Below are positions 1 through 8,401 of a stretch of DNA of 64,000 nt, piece by piece. The notes under the pieces are model-generated. The model ran no database searches, had not been told where the DNA came from, and saw only the letters and a program-made list of their open reading frames with translations. The translations under genes and the position numbers were made by a program. This DNA is from JAVVWB01 sp036652335. GTDB lineage: Bacteria > Synergistota > Synergistia > Synergistales > Synergistaceae. The stretch's first letter is position 1, and each line of letters opens with the position of its first letter. Location of the stretch: positions 116,365 through 180,364 of the forward strand of contig JAVVWB010000002.1 of the NCBI GenBank assembly GCA_036652335.1. The letters run 5' to 3'.

Positions 1-373
1 ATAGTGGCTCTACTGGAGGTTTCCCTTTGCGAAGATTTTTCTTTGTCCTCCACATCGCTTCTTCCTGCATTATTTTTGTGGAGTCTTTAAGAAGTATTGC
101 TGTTAATTCTGCTGTTGCGTGGGTGCAGTAGATTTTCCCTTTGAACCCCTTTTTCACAAGAAGTGGGATTCTTCCGCTATGATCTATGTGTGCATGAGTG
201 AGGAGTAGAGCGTCTATTTCTTGTGGGATGAAGTCAAATGGTTCGCCCTCATGCTTTTCTTCGTCTTGTCCTTGGTGAAAGCCACAGTCAATTAGTATTT
301 TGTGTTTTACTGTCTCTATTAAGTAATTTGAGCCTGTTACTTCACCTGCTGCACCTAGGATTCGTAGTTTCAT
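1..373 (-). CDS. MBL-fold beta-CASP metallohydrolase (5' part, runs off the left edge)
   Basis: Partial gene; only about the first 124 residues are in the window. The start ATG (371-373) is preceded by a strong AAGGGGGTG ribosome site. The N-terminus (MKLRILGAAGEVTGSNYLI) and the metal-binding motif THAHIDHSGRIP near residue 60 are typical of the metallo-beta-lactamase fold with an RNA-specificity (beta-CASP) domain, the family of archaeal/bacterial CPSF-like nucleases. The beta-CASP and C-terminal parts are not visible, so ribonuclease activity is inferred from the family. It lies downstream of, and in the same direction as, the histidine kinase gene, 78 bp away, with a short inverted repeat (390-405) between them. 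Confidence 0.85.
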   Translation of the reverse strand, partial: MKLRILGAAGEVTGSNYLIETVKHKILIDCGFHQGQDEEKHEGEPFDFIPQEIDALLLTHAHIDHSGRIPLLVKKGFKGKIYCTHATAELTAILLKDSTKIMQEEAMWRTKKNLRKGKPPVEPL

Positions 374-389
374 AAAAGCACCCCCTTAG

Positions 390-405
390 AGATATTCTGA
401 TATCT
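390..405. repeat. Inverted repeat AGATAT-TCTG-ATATCT
   Basis: Perfect 6-bp arms with a 4-bp spacer, immediately upstream of the ribosome site of the beta-CASP hydrolase gene. It is too short and lacks a T-run, so it is not a convincing terminator. It could be an operator or a 5' UTR hairpin. A similar AGATAT/ATATCT repeat with a 3-bp spacer lies at 35279-35293. Confidence 0.3.
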
Positions 406-451
406 TTTTATTTATGGAGTAAGGTGTTAATTGCTTGTCGTTTCTTTATTA

Positions 452-1831
452 TTAGATTTGGTATGTAACAGTTATTTGAGTCCCTGTATGTTTGGAGGAT
501 TTTATTTTAAGGTCTCCCCCTATTAGGTAAACTCGTTCTCTCATGTTTGATAGCCCTCTGTGACCTTGTGTCCGAAGTATTGTAAAGTCTTTGGGTACGT
601 CAAAGCCACTGCCGTCATCTTCTATCAGTAACATCAATAGGTTGTCTTTTTTGGTGAGTTCTACTTTTATGATGTCTGCTTTTGCGTGGTGTACAGCGTT
701 GTTTATCGCTTCTTGAGTTATTCTGAAAAATGCTGTTACAACGTCATCTGGTAATTCTTCAACATCTCTTATGTCTGTTACTATTGTGGTACCGAGCTGT
801 TTTCTCTGTCTATCTGTGAGTTCTGTTAATGCTTGTGAAAGTCCAAGGTCAAGCCATGGTGGAGTGAGGTTATTGCAAAATTCTCTCATTTCTTTTACGC
901 ACTCTAATGCTACAGTTTTTGCCTCATCAAGAGGTTCTTTTAGGTTTTCTGAAATATCTTTGTAGCTTAGTAGTAGTCGTAGTCTCTGTATGAGGGCTGT
1001 TACATCTTGTAGAGGTCCATCGTGAATTTCACGTGAAATTCTTGAACGTTCTTCTTCTTGTACCAATATGATGTCTTTTACATATCTTTGTGATATTTCA
1101 TTTTTTTCGATGGCAGATTTGGAAAGAGTTATTAAGGCATTACGTAGTCGCTGTAATTCGATGACGGTGTCGTCGGTGTTTTCTTCAGGGATGTCTTCTC
1201 CCCATTTGAGTACAGAGACTTCTGTTTCGAGGTATTTAAGAGGCATTATTACTTTGGTCCACATTAGGTAGACTAGGAAAAATCCTATAATACCAAGTAG
1301 CCCTACAAATAGTGGCCATATAACGGATAGAGGTACCAATGTACCAAGGAGTGCGTCCCATGATACGGCTCCCACTAAAAACAAATTTCCCCCTACCACA
1401 GGGTACATGGTAAGGGTATAGTGTCCTTTGTTTGGTATTATCACGTGTAGAGGTTCTGTCGTTCTTGTCCTTGTGTCCCAATATGGAGCTACAATGTGAA
1501 AATCTGGTGTGCCGTATAGTATGCTCCCAGAATGATCATATATGGCGAACATACCAAAACGAGCGAAGGAGTCTTCTATCCCTATTATTTTTTTTCTTGT
1601 TTCTGCTTTTGATTTTTCAAAGTTTTCCCATATACCATCGGGAGCACGGTTTAAGAAGCTTGATTCTATTCTTGCAGCTGTACTTTGGGTTGCGTTTTGT
1701 ATATATGAACCCGTGATGTTTATCATTGTTTTTTCAAAGTTATAGAAGCCCACCCATGCCAATATTAAGGCACCAAGACTGGGTAGGAATATCGCTATTG
1801 TCATTGTTTGCAGAAAATTACTTTTCCTCAA
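452..1831 (-). CDS. Membrane sensor histidine kinase, NarX/DegS-like (HisKA_3)
   Basis: 459-residue kinase. There is a transmembrane segment at about residues 7-30, an extracytoplasmic sensor region to about 160, and a second transmembrane segment at about 165-192. The HisKA_3 dimerisation helix follows, with the phospho-acceptor His at about 270 in SREIHDGPLQD. An HATPase_c domain completes it (N-box around EAINNAVHHA, G-box DDGSGFD, then GHRGLSNM). The start is a TTG whose bases overlap the TGA stop of the upstream response regulator (TTGA), with GAGGAA eight bases before it, so the two are translationally coupled. It should phosphorylate the adjacent NarL-type regulator. The signal it senses is unknown. 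Confidence 0.93.
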   Translation of the reverse strand: MRKSNFLQTMTIAIFLPSLGALILAWVGFYNFEKTMINITGSYIQNATQSTAARIESSFLNRAPDGIWENFEKSKAETRKKIIGIEDSFARFGMFAIYDHSGSILYGTPDFHIVAPYWDTRTRTTEPLHVIIPNKGHYTLTMYPVVGGNLFLVGAVSWDALLGTLVPLSVIWPLFVGLLGIIGFFLVYLMWTKVIMPLKYLETEVSVLKWGEDIPEENTDDTVIELQRLRNALITLSKSAIEKNEISQRYVKDIILVQEEERSRISREIHDGPLQDVTALIQRLRLLLSYKDISENLKEPLDEAKTVALECVKEMREFCNNLTPPWLDLGLSQALTELTDRQRKQLGTTIVTDIRDVEELPDDVVTAFFRITQEAINNAVHHAKADIIKVELTKKDNLLMLLIEDDGSGFDVPKDFTILRTQGHRGLSNMRERVYLIGGDLKIKSSKHTGTQITVTYQI

Positions 1832-2466
1832 TCAAGTAGTTCCTCCAATGTTGCTATCCCGTATTTTAATGCCAGTAACATAGCTTCGGTTTTGTTTTTT
1901 GCACCAAGTTTGTCATATATTGAGGCGAGGTGTGTTTGTACTGTTCTTTCACTTATAAAGAGCTCTATTGCAATTTCTTTCCCTGAAAGTCCTTTTGCCG
2001 CAAATAGTAAAACTTCTCTTTCTCTTACAGATAGAGGTTCAGGTATGAATTCTTCTTTGTTTTCTATTATATTTGAAATGTTGTTGTCAAGGTAGAAACC
2101 TCCCTTTGCAACAGCACGTATTGCTTTTGCAAATAAGCTCATGTCTGAAGTTTTTAGTAAGTATCCTCTTGCACCTGAGCGAAGTGATGCCATTACATAT
2201 TGTTGGGAGTCATATGATGTTAGCATTATGGCTGATGTGGATAGTTTTGCGTCTTTGATTTTTCTTGCTAAGGTAACTCCGTCTATTTCCGGCATGCGGA
2301 CATCTAAAAGTGCTATTTGGGGCTTTAGTTTTTCAATCGCTTCCCAAGCATCAAGCCCGTTTGCAAATTCTCCTACTATTTGGAAATCTGTTTCTTTTTC
2401 AAGGTAGGCTTTCATGCCCTCTCTTGTTAGTGGGTGGTCGTCTGCTATGATTATTGAAATTGACAC
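1828..2466 (-). CDS. NarL/FixJ-family response regulator
   Basis: Two-domain regulator of about 212 residues: an N-terminal receiver (acidic pair near IIADDHPL, phospho-acceptor Asp at about 55 in LLDVRMPEIDG) and a C-terminal LuxR-type helix-turn-helix (LSVREREVLLFAAKGLSGKE...). The start chosen is the GTG at 2466, because a GGAGGG ribosome site sits just before it. An upstream in-frame ATG at 2481 overlaps that ribosome site and would add five atypical residues. It is the cognate partner of the kinase that follows with a 4-base overlap. It belongs to an operon with the HD hydrolase and dCMP deaminase genes upstream. Confidence 0.93.
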   Translation of the reverse strand: MSISIIIADDHPLTREGMKAYLEKETDFQIVGEFANGLDAWEAIEKLKPQIALLDVRMPEIDGVTLARKIKDAKLSTSAIMLTSYDSQQYVMASLRSGARGYLLKTSDMSLFAKAIRAVAKGGFYLDNNISNIIENKEEFIPEPLSVREREVLLFAAKGLSGKEIAIELFISERTVQTHLASIYDKLGAKNKTEAMLLALKYGIATLEELLD

Positions 2467-2497
2467 AAAAAATCCCTCCAATGGTCTTTTCGCTAAC

Positions 2498-3070
2498 TTA
2501 TTCGGTATAAATTCCTAGTCCTATTTCTTTTTCTATTGGTTTTAGTGCGTTTATTGTTCGTTCTATGAGTGTTTCAAGTGGCTCATCCATTAGTTCCGCG
2601 CCTTTTTCTATGACGCTTCTGTTTACTCCTTTTGCAAAGCCCTTATCTTTCCATTTCTTCTTTACTGATTTTACTTCGAGGTCGGATAGCGATTTGCTTG
2701 GGCGTACAAGAGCTACTGCTGTTATAAAGCCTGTGAGTTCATCAACAGTGTATAAAGTTTTTTCTTTTAGCGTTTTTGGCTCAACCCCAGAATATTCCCA
2801 ACCATGAGATAGTACTGCACGGACAAAATCATCAGGATAACCCAATTCTTTAAGCATTTCGCCACCTTTCATGGGGTGTGTATCAACGGATGGATACTCT
2901 TCCCAGTCGATGTCGTGCATGAGTCCTACTAGACCCCATTCGTCCTCATTTTCTCCGAAGTGTTTGGCAAAGGCTCTCATTGCTGCTTCGACTGCAAAAG
3001 CGTGTTTTATGTGCATTTCTTCTTTGTTATGTTCTTTTAAAAATTTTAATGATTGTTCTCTTGTAAACAT
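2498..3070 (-). CDS. HD-domain hydrolase (HDIG-type)
   Basis: 190-residue soluble protein with the metal ligands of the HD superfamily: His at about 23 (IKHAFAVEAA), the HD pair at 52-53 (GLMHDIDWEEYP) and a further His in LSHGWEYSG. Family members are metal-dependent phosphohydrolases or nucleases acting on nucleotides, so the substrate cannot be named. The start ATG follows AAAAGGAGAACGCCT. It is 22 bp downstream of the dCMP deaminase gene and about 30 bp upstream of the response regulator, so it is co-transcribed with both. Confidence 0.85.
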   Translation of the reverse strand: MFTREQSLKFLKEHNKEEMHIKHAFAVEAAMRAFAKHFGENEDEWGLVGLMHDIDWEEYPSVDTHPMKGGEMLKELGYPDDFVRAVLSHGWEYSGVEPKTLKEKTLYTVDELTGFITAVALVRPSKSLSDLEVKSVKKKWKDKGFAKGVNRSVIEKGAELMDEPLETLIERTINALKPIEKEIGLGIYTE

Positions 3071-3092
3071 AGGCGTTCTCCTTTTTTAGTTG

Positions 3093-3569
3093 TTACAATA
3101 TGTCTTTAGGTAGTTTTTCTGGGTCAAAGCATAGTGTTTCGACACCTGAATTTTTCATGATTTCTCTTGCAAGTTCATCTGGGTAGGGATATAAGAAAAC
3201 GACTCTTTTACATCCAGCATTGATGAGGGCTTTTGTGCAATATATACATGGTTCGTGTGTGCAGTATATCCAACAGCCATTTGTTGCGACTCCTGTCGAC
3301 GCAGCTTGGGCTATGGCATTTATCTCTGCGTGAGAACCACGACACATTTCATGGCGTTCACCAGATGGAATGTGCAATTTTTCTCGAAGACAACCCGTGT
3401 CTTCGCAGTGAGGTATGTTCTTGGGTGCACCGTTGTAGCCAGTGCTTAATATTTGTTTATCTTTGACTAGCACTGCTCCCACATGTCTGCGTAAACAGGT
3501 ACTTCTGCTTGCTACTACTTTTGAAATTAAAAGAAAATATGAATCCCAGTCAGGGCGAATTGTTGACAT
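3093..3569 (-). CDS. Deoxycytidylate (dCMP) deaminase family protein
   Basis: 158-residue zinc-dependent cytidine/deoxycytidylate deaminase. The catalytic HAE motif is at about 80-82 (GSHAEINAIA) and the zinc-binding PCxxC at about 107-111 (HEPCIYCTKAL). The upstream GYNGAP and extra Cys/His residues (HCEDTGC) match the dCMP deaminase (ComEB-type) branch, which converts dCMP to dUMP for dTTP synthesis. The ATG follows GGAGGTATCTTA. It is the first gene of a four-gene minus-strand operon with the HD hydrolase and the two-component pair. ComEB was once linked to competence, but no other competence gene is here. Confidence 0.92.
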   Translation of the reverse strand: MSTIRPDWDSYFLLISKVVASRSTCLRRHVGAVLVKDKQILSTGYNGAPKNIPHCEDTGCLREKLHIPSGERHEMCRGSHAEINAIAQAASTGVATNGCWIYCTHEPCIYCTKALINAGCKRVVFLYPYPDELAREIMKNSGVETLCFDPEKLPKDIL

Positions 3570-3776
3570 TAAGATACCTCCGAATCAAGCAAAAGTAAGA
3601 GTGAAATTTTTGTAGATCAATTATAAAACTTTAATGTATATTATACTTTATATAATTTATATTGCTATAAGAACTTATAAACTAAAAGAGAATTTAAACC
3701 GAAATACAGGTTTTACATTTTATGAGTTATAATTTGTTGGCGAAGTAATCAATTTGGTAGAAAGCGAGTAGTGTAT

Positions 3777-5129
3777 ATGGAGAAAAACACCGTTAATACA
3801 GATGAAAAAACAAGGGATTCTTTCGTTTCCAAGTGGGGCTTTATTCTTGCATGTATTGGTTCTGTTGTAGGAGTAGGAAATATTTGGATGTTCCCTTTGC
3901 GAGTTTCAAAATATGGCGGAGGGTCTTTTCTACTACCGTATTTTTTATTTGTTGTGGTAATAGGTTTTAGTGGGGTAATAGGTGAAATGGCCTTTGGGCG
4001 TGCGACACGTTCTGGTCCTATCGGTGCTTTTAAAAAAGCTGTAGAAAGTCGTGGTTGGAATCCTAGAATAGGTGAAGTTATTGGGTTTATACCAGTTTTA
4101 GGTTCTCTTGCATTGGCTATAGGATATTCAGTTGTAGTCGGATGGATTTTAAAATATTCTGTCGGTTCAATTTTGGGCTTTTCTTGGTCCTCCACAAGCT
4201 TAGAAGAATTTGGAGCAAATTTTGGTACTATGGCATCGTCTTTTGGTAACACAAATTGGCAGATAGCAGGACTTCTTATTGCTTTTGTCATAATGGTATT
4301 TGGAATATCAAAAGGAATTGAAATAGCAAATAAAATAATGATTCCGTTGTTTTTCTGTATGTTTTTAGGACTTGGTTTCTATATATTTTCGTTGCCCGGA
4401 GCAAGGGAAGGTTATAAATATATTTTAAGTATAGATCCTGTGGTGTTGAAAAATCCTATGACATGGGTTTTTGCATTAGGGCAAGCATTCTTTTCTCTCT
4501 CATTAGCTGGGAATGGCACTCTTATATACGGTTCATATTTAAAAGATGATACGGATATTTTGAGTTCTGCTTGGAGAGTTGCATTTTTTGACACTCTTGC
4601 AGCATGTTTAGCAACTCTTGTAATAATACCGGCAGTTGCCACATCTGGGCAGAGCTTAACTGTTGGCGGTCCCGGACTGATATTTATCTATCTCCCATAC
4701 ATTTTTAAAAATATGCCTATGGGAAGAATTGTGATGATAGTATTTTTCGTATCAGTCTTCTTTGCAGGAATAACCTCTTTGGTAAATTTATTTGAAGCAC
4801 CTATAGCAACACTCCAAGAGAAATTCAGATTTACTAGGCAAAAAGCTGTTACTTTTACAATAGCTTTGGGAATAGTGGTTGGCGTTTTGATACAGGGAAT
4901 AGTCGGCACTTGGATGGACGTAGTCTCAATTTATGTCTGTCCTTTGGGGGCATCGATAGCAGGTATAATGTTCTTCTGGGTATTTGGAGATGACTATGTG
5001 AGACGTGAAATGCAAAAGGGAAGAGATAAAAAAATAGGAAGTTGGCTTAAACCTATAACAAAGTATGTCTTTTGCGGACTTACAATTATTGTTATGGCAC
5101 TTAGCATTTTTATCCCTGGTGGAATTTAG
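3777..5129 (+). CDS. Neurotransmitter:sodium symporter (SLC6/LeuT family)
   Basis: About 450 residues and roughly 11-12 hydrophobic helices, typical of bacterial NSS transporters such as TnaT and LeuT, which import amino acids with Na+. Helix 1 holds the unwound substrate/sodium site (GSVVGVGNIWMFPLRVSKYGG). The usual GNIWRFP gating Arg is Met here, but an Arg lies three residues on. The ATG at 3777 is preferred over the GTG at 3771 because the weak GCGAG site is eight bases before the ATG. It is a monocistronic gene ended by a bidirectional terminator at 5224-5260. The substrate is probably an aromatic or branched amino acid (inference). Confidence 0.93.
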   Translation: MEKNTVNTDEKTRDSFVSKWGFILACIGSVVGVGNIWMFPLRVSKYGGGSFLLPYFLFVVVIGFSGVIGEMAFGRATRSGPIGAFKKAVESRGWNPRIGEVIGFIPVLGSLALAIGYSVVVGWILKYSVGSILGFSWSSTSLEEFGANFGTMASSFGNTNWQIAGLLIAFVIMVFGISKGIEIANKIMIPLFFCMFLGLGFYIFSLPGAREGYKYILSIDPVVLKNPMTWVFALGQAFFSLSLAGNGTLIYGSYLKDDTDILSSAWRVAFFDTLAACLATLVIIPAVATSGQSLTVGGPGLIFIYLPYIFKNMPMGRIVMIVFFVSVFFAGITSLVNLFEAPIATLQEKFRFTRQKAVTFTIALGIVVGVLIQGIVGTWMDVVSIYVCPLGASIAGIMFFWVFGDDYVRREMQKGRDKKIGSWLKPITKYVFCGLTIIVMALSIFIPGGI

Positions 5130-5223
5130 AATTAGATATATAAATATCTAGTAAATTTTTATCCATTTTGATGAATATAAATAAATAATCACTTAAACAA
5201 CCAGTTTTTGCCCCATATAAATT

Positions 5224-5264
5224 AAAGAGCCTCTCGTATAGAAAACGAGAGGCTCTTTTTGTTT
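5224..5264. terminator. Bidirectional intrinsic terminator
   Basis: Perfect 14-bp stem (5224-5237 with 5245-5258), 7-base loop ATAGAAA, and a T-run on both strands. It separates the convergent SLC6 symporter and cysteine desulfidase genes. Confidence 0.92.
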
Positions 5265-5284
5265 ATCATTTATTTTTTTCTAAA

Positions 5285-6574
5285 TTATTTCAGCTTGTCT
5301 TCGCAGATTTCAACTATTGTTTTTTCTGTCCCGACCATGCCCGGTGATGCAATTAGTCCCATATATTTCATTGTCTGTTCAGGTGTTTTTGCGTTGATAC
5401 CATGTGAATTGAATATATAAGCATCGTTCATGGCAAGCTCTACAGATTTGAAGGCTGCGTCTACTGCAACGATTCCTTTCATTGTACAGCCTTGGTTTCC
5501 GCCATCACAAATCATACCTGTGATACTGGATGCCATATTGTTTATCGTGTGTTGCATCTGTTCTACTGTGCCACCTTTGAGATAAACTAAAGCACAGGCC
5601 ATACCGGTGCCGGCCGCAATAGCACAACCGCAGAAAGCAGAGAGTCTCCCCGAGTATTCTTTGATGTACATTGTGACGAGATAGCTTAGTGCTGTTGCAC
5701 GAAGCAACTTTTCTTCTGCTATGTTGTTTACTTTGCATACAGCATAGAGAGGCATTGTACATATTATTCCGTGTGCGCCTGAGCCTGTTATGCTCATTGC
5801 CGGTTTGTCTAAACCTATTACTCTTGCTTCTATTGCTGCGTTACAAAGTAATTGTGCTGTTTTGTGTTCGTCTTTTGAAAAAATCGCATTGTCGTTCATC
5901 TTTTTCAAATAGCGAGCAAAAGTAGTCCTCTCATTTGAAAGTCCTTCGTCAAAGAGTTCCATGTTGACCTTGTAAGCTTCTTTGATAAATTCAATCTCTT
6001 TGATGTCAACAGTGTTAATGTACTCTACAAGCTGAGCTAATGTATATTTGTGAATTTCAGCTTCATCAGAGGCAAGTCCATCTTTGCTTTCTGTTAAGAC
6101 TTTGTCTTCTTTTTCAAATTCGACCTTGCCATTGACTATAATTCTGTATATGTCTGTATGAGAGTGTTTTATAGTAACGGTACATTCATCACTTGCTGTT
6201 TTTACCGTTGCTTCAATAAAAATATCTGATGTAATTCCACTTAGTTTTACTTTAATTTTCCCTGCATCAACAAGTTTTTTTGCTTCTATATTATCTTGAG
6301 GCGTTACTGATGCAAGAGATTCAAGGCCCTTATTGGGATTCCCTGCTATTACACCAAGTGCGGCAGAGAATATATTTCCGACTTCGTTTGAGTTTGGAAT
6401 TCCACAAGTAAAGGCGTTTTTATACATTCCGGAGTTGAGGGAGAGTAATACACTTTCGATTTCACCTTTTGTATAGGAACGAGCCTTAGCTGCTGCAAAG
6501 GCAATAGCCCCTGGTTCTGTTACACCAAGTGCAGGTTGCATATCGTCCTTAATCATTTGTGTGAGTTTATTCAT
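5285..6574 (-). CDS. L-cysteine desulfidase / UPF0597 (CyuA-YhaM) family protein
   Basis: 429-residue member of the serine dehydratase-alpha-like family that includes CyuA and the archaeal [4Fe-4S] L-cysteine desulfidase, which splits cysteine to pyruvate, ammonia and sulfide. Seen here: the N-terminal LGVTEPGAIAFAAAKAR and conserved cysteines in the C-terminal half (LSAFCGCAIAAG and ICDGGNQGCTMKG), the likely cluster ligands. The ATG follows AAAAAGGAGAATTATT. It is 38 bp downstream of an NhaC-type antiporter in one operon, divergent from a YheO-type regulator. That context suggests amino-acid catabolism coupled to ion exchange. Cysteine as the substrate is inferred from the family. Confidence 0.88.
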   Translation of the reverse strand: MNKLTQMIKDDMQPALGVTEPGAIAFAAAKARSYTKGEIESVLLSLNSGMYKNAFTCGIPNSNEVGNIFSAALGVIAGNPNKGLESLASVTPQDNIEAKKLVDAGKIKVKLSGITSDIFIEATVKTASDECTVTIKHSHTDIYRIIVNGKVEFEKEDKVLTESKDGLASDEAEIHKYTLAQLVEYINTVDIKEIEFIKEAYKVNMELFDEGLSNERTTFARYLKKMNDNAIFSKDEHKTAQLLCNAAIEARVIGLDKPAMSITGSGAHGIICTMPLYAVCKVNNIAEEKLLRATALSYLVTMYIKEYSGRLSAFCGCAIAAGTGMACALVYLKGGTVEQMQHTINNMASSITGMICDGGNQGCTMKGIVAVDAAFKSVELAMNDAYIFNSHGINAKTPEQTMKYMGLIASPGMVGTEKTIVEICEDKLK

Positions 6575-6612
6575 AATAATTCTCCTTTTTAGAAAAACTA
6601 TATCTATTGAGC

Positions 6613-8064
6613 TTATTGTTTGTTATTTTCTTTCATTATTTCCCCGTTTTTACCTTCAAATTTTCTTCCTGCACCTGTGAAACAGCAGAAGAGCATAACA
6701 AACCAAATTGCCCAGCTGTAGAATGCTGTAAACATCATATCTGTAGGTGCTAGTTCAGGTAAGAATGGGTATGTGCCTTTCATTGATGAAAGTCCTCCTA
6801 GTAAGAGTAGGACGCATCCTCCGAATGGCAGGAAAAATGGGAAAGAACATATCGTAGTAGCTAGAATATTTGCACTGCGATATGGGTGCAAGTTGCTCTT
6901 TCGTGCTATTGCATTTACAAATGGAGCAACGCAAATATTTGCTATTGTGTTAATTGCTGCGATTAAAATTCCAAAAATTGTTGAGAGTGAGAATATTGCA
7001 ATTTCTGCACCTCTTGGTGTTTTAATGACTTTATCGTTTAGCCAGTCAACAGTAGTATCCATACAGCCACTGCGGATAAGCAAATTACCCATTGCTACGA
7101 CCATAATGAGCAATATTGATACTGTTGTCATACCTGCTACCCCAGATGCAATTGCGCCTGTGACCTTTCCTCCCTCTATTGCAAAGAGAGCCGAGAAGTC
7201 AAAGAGTCCTGCGCCCATACCTATTAGACTTGCTATGACTATACCAATAGAGAGGGTAGCAAAGATGTTTACTCCCTTTATTGCTAGGATTATAACAATG
7301 ATTGTAGGAATTAGTAGTAAAAGACCTGCAGGGTTTTGGTATTTTTCGAGTAGAGTTCTTGCTAATTCAGGGTCTATCGTATGTCCTGAACCACCAAAAA
7401 CGAAGAACATTACGGCTGCTATTGCCGCTGCTGTTAATACGTAAGGAGCTCGTACTTTTACTGTCCCGCCAATTTCGGCAGTAACACCGGGCTTCGTGTT
7501 ATATTCTTGGCTTGTCGCTGCAATGATCGTAGTGTCCGAAACTGGAGCGAAGTTGTCTCCAAAAGCTGCGCCAGAAAGAATTGCACCGGCTAAAACAGCT
7601 GGATTAGAGCCTAGAAGAATACCGGCAGGATATATAATGAAACTCATTGTAGAAATTGTTCCAAATCCTGACCCTGTTGCCATTGCAAAAACGGCGGAGA
7701 ATATAAATGCTGCAACTGTGAAAGCAGACCCACTAACATTAAGCTGTACGCTTAACCAGACGAGGCCTTCTACAATGTGTCCTGATTTAAGTACATTTCC
7801 ATAGATTCCGACGACGAGCCATAAAAGCACGGCAGTCATACCAACTTTAGAACCAAGTCCTTCAAGGACCACGTCCCAGTATGTGTCGATATCTTCAACA
7901 AAAAGCATTCCTACTATTAATCCGACTACGCCAGCCCCAATCATCATGTTAAGGTCTGCGGCGTTAAAGAAAGAAAGAGCGATTGTAATTGTAATAAAAA
8001 TCATGAATGGTACAAGAGCAAAGAAATTAGTCCCTTTGTATTTCAATAAGTGATCTTGTTTCAT
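6613..8064 (-). CDS. NhaC-family Na+/H+ antiporter
   Basis: About 483 residues with roughly 11-13 hydrophobic helices and the NhaC-family pattern (for example ATGSGFGTISTMSFI, SGAAFGDNFAPVSDTTIIAA). Family members exchange Na+ and H+, and some exchange organic acids (malate/lactate). The start is placed at the ATG at 8064 because AGAGGAG lies 8-9 bases before it. The longer reading from a TTG at 8088 would run through that ribosome site. A second very strong AAGGAGGT (minus strand, 8125-8132) lies 60 bases upstream with no ATG after it. The gene leads the operon with the cysteine desulfidase, so it may serve amino-acid or product exchange rather than only sodium homeostasis. Confidence 0.9.
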   Translation of the reverse strand: MKQDHLLKYKGTNFFALVPFMIFITITIALSFFNAADLNMMIGAGVVGLIVGMLFVEDIDTYWDVVLEGLGSKVGMTAVLLWLVVGIYGNVLKSGHIVEGLVWLSVQLNVSGSAFTVAAFIFSAVFAMATGSGFGTISTMSFIIYPAGILLGSNPAVLAGAILSGAAFGDNFAPVSDTTIIAATSQEYNTKPGVTAEIGGTVKVRAPYVLTAAAIAAVMFFVFGGSGHTIDPELARTLLEKYQNPAGLLLLIPTIIVIILAIKGVNIFATLSIGIVIASLIGMGAGLFDFSALFAIEGGKVTGAIASGVAGMTTVSILLIMVVAMGNLLIRSGCMDTTVDWLNDKVIKTPRGAEIAIFSLSTIFGILIAAINTIANICVAPFVNAIARKSNLHPYRSANILATTICSFPFFLPFGGCVLLLLGGLSSMKGTYPFLPELAPTDMMFTAFYSWAIWFVMLFCCFTGAGRKFEGKNGEIMKENNKQ

Positions 8065-8161
8065 GTGAATCATCTCCTCTTTTGTCAATACTATGATACT
8101 TTTTGTAACGAAAAGCAGAAATGTACCTCCTTCTTTAGGAATATTTAATATTACTTTTAAA

Positions 8162-8185
8162 TTTTACATAGAAAAATATGTAAAA
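8162..8185. promoter_or_regulatory. Dyad TTTTACATA-N6-TATGTAAAA in divergent promoter region
   Basis: Perfect 9-bp inverted repeat with a 6-bp spacer in the 337-bp divergent region (8065-8401) between the NhaC/desulfidase operon and the YheO-type regulator. It can be extended by AAGTAA/TTACTT with a bulge. Its position suits an operator for the neighbouring regulator. I see no clear -35/-10 pair, and the remainder of the gap is featureless AT-rich DNA apart from the strong ribosome-site-like AAGGAGGT at 8125-8132. Confidence 0.45.
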
Positions 8186-8401
8186 AAGTAAAACAAACAG
8201 TACCCTTTGAGATTGAAACTTTTTCATAGCATAAGGGAGAAAAACCTTGGGTGAAAATTTTGTGAAAGTGATATACTAAACATATGATAATTATATATCT
8301 ATAAATATAAAATGCAAGAAATTTTATCATTGTAATAAAATATCTCACATAAATTCTTTGGAATATGAAAACACGAAAATGAGAAAAAGGGGATTTTCTA
8401 A

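Noticed and set aside
1828..1830. Reassigned TGA (Trp or Gly) code for the whole genome
   Set aside because: TGA is a true stop in several well-defined genes here, for example the response regulator, the BvgS-like kinase and the small exported protein at 40035.
3749..4291. 180-codon minus-strand ORF inside the SLC6 symporter
   Set aside because: Antisense shadow of a well-conserved gene, with atypical Pro/Thr-rich composition.
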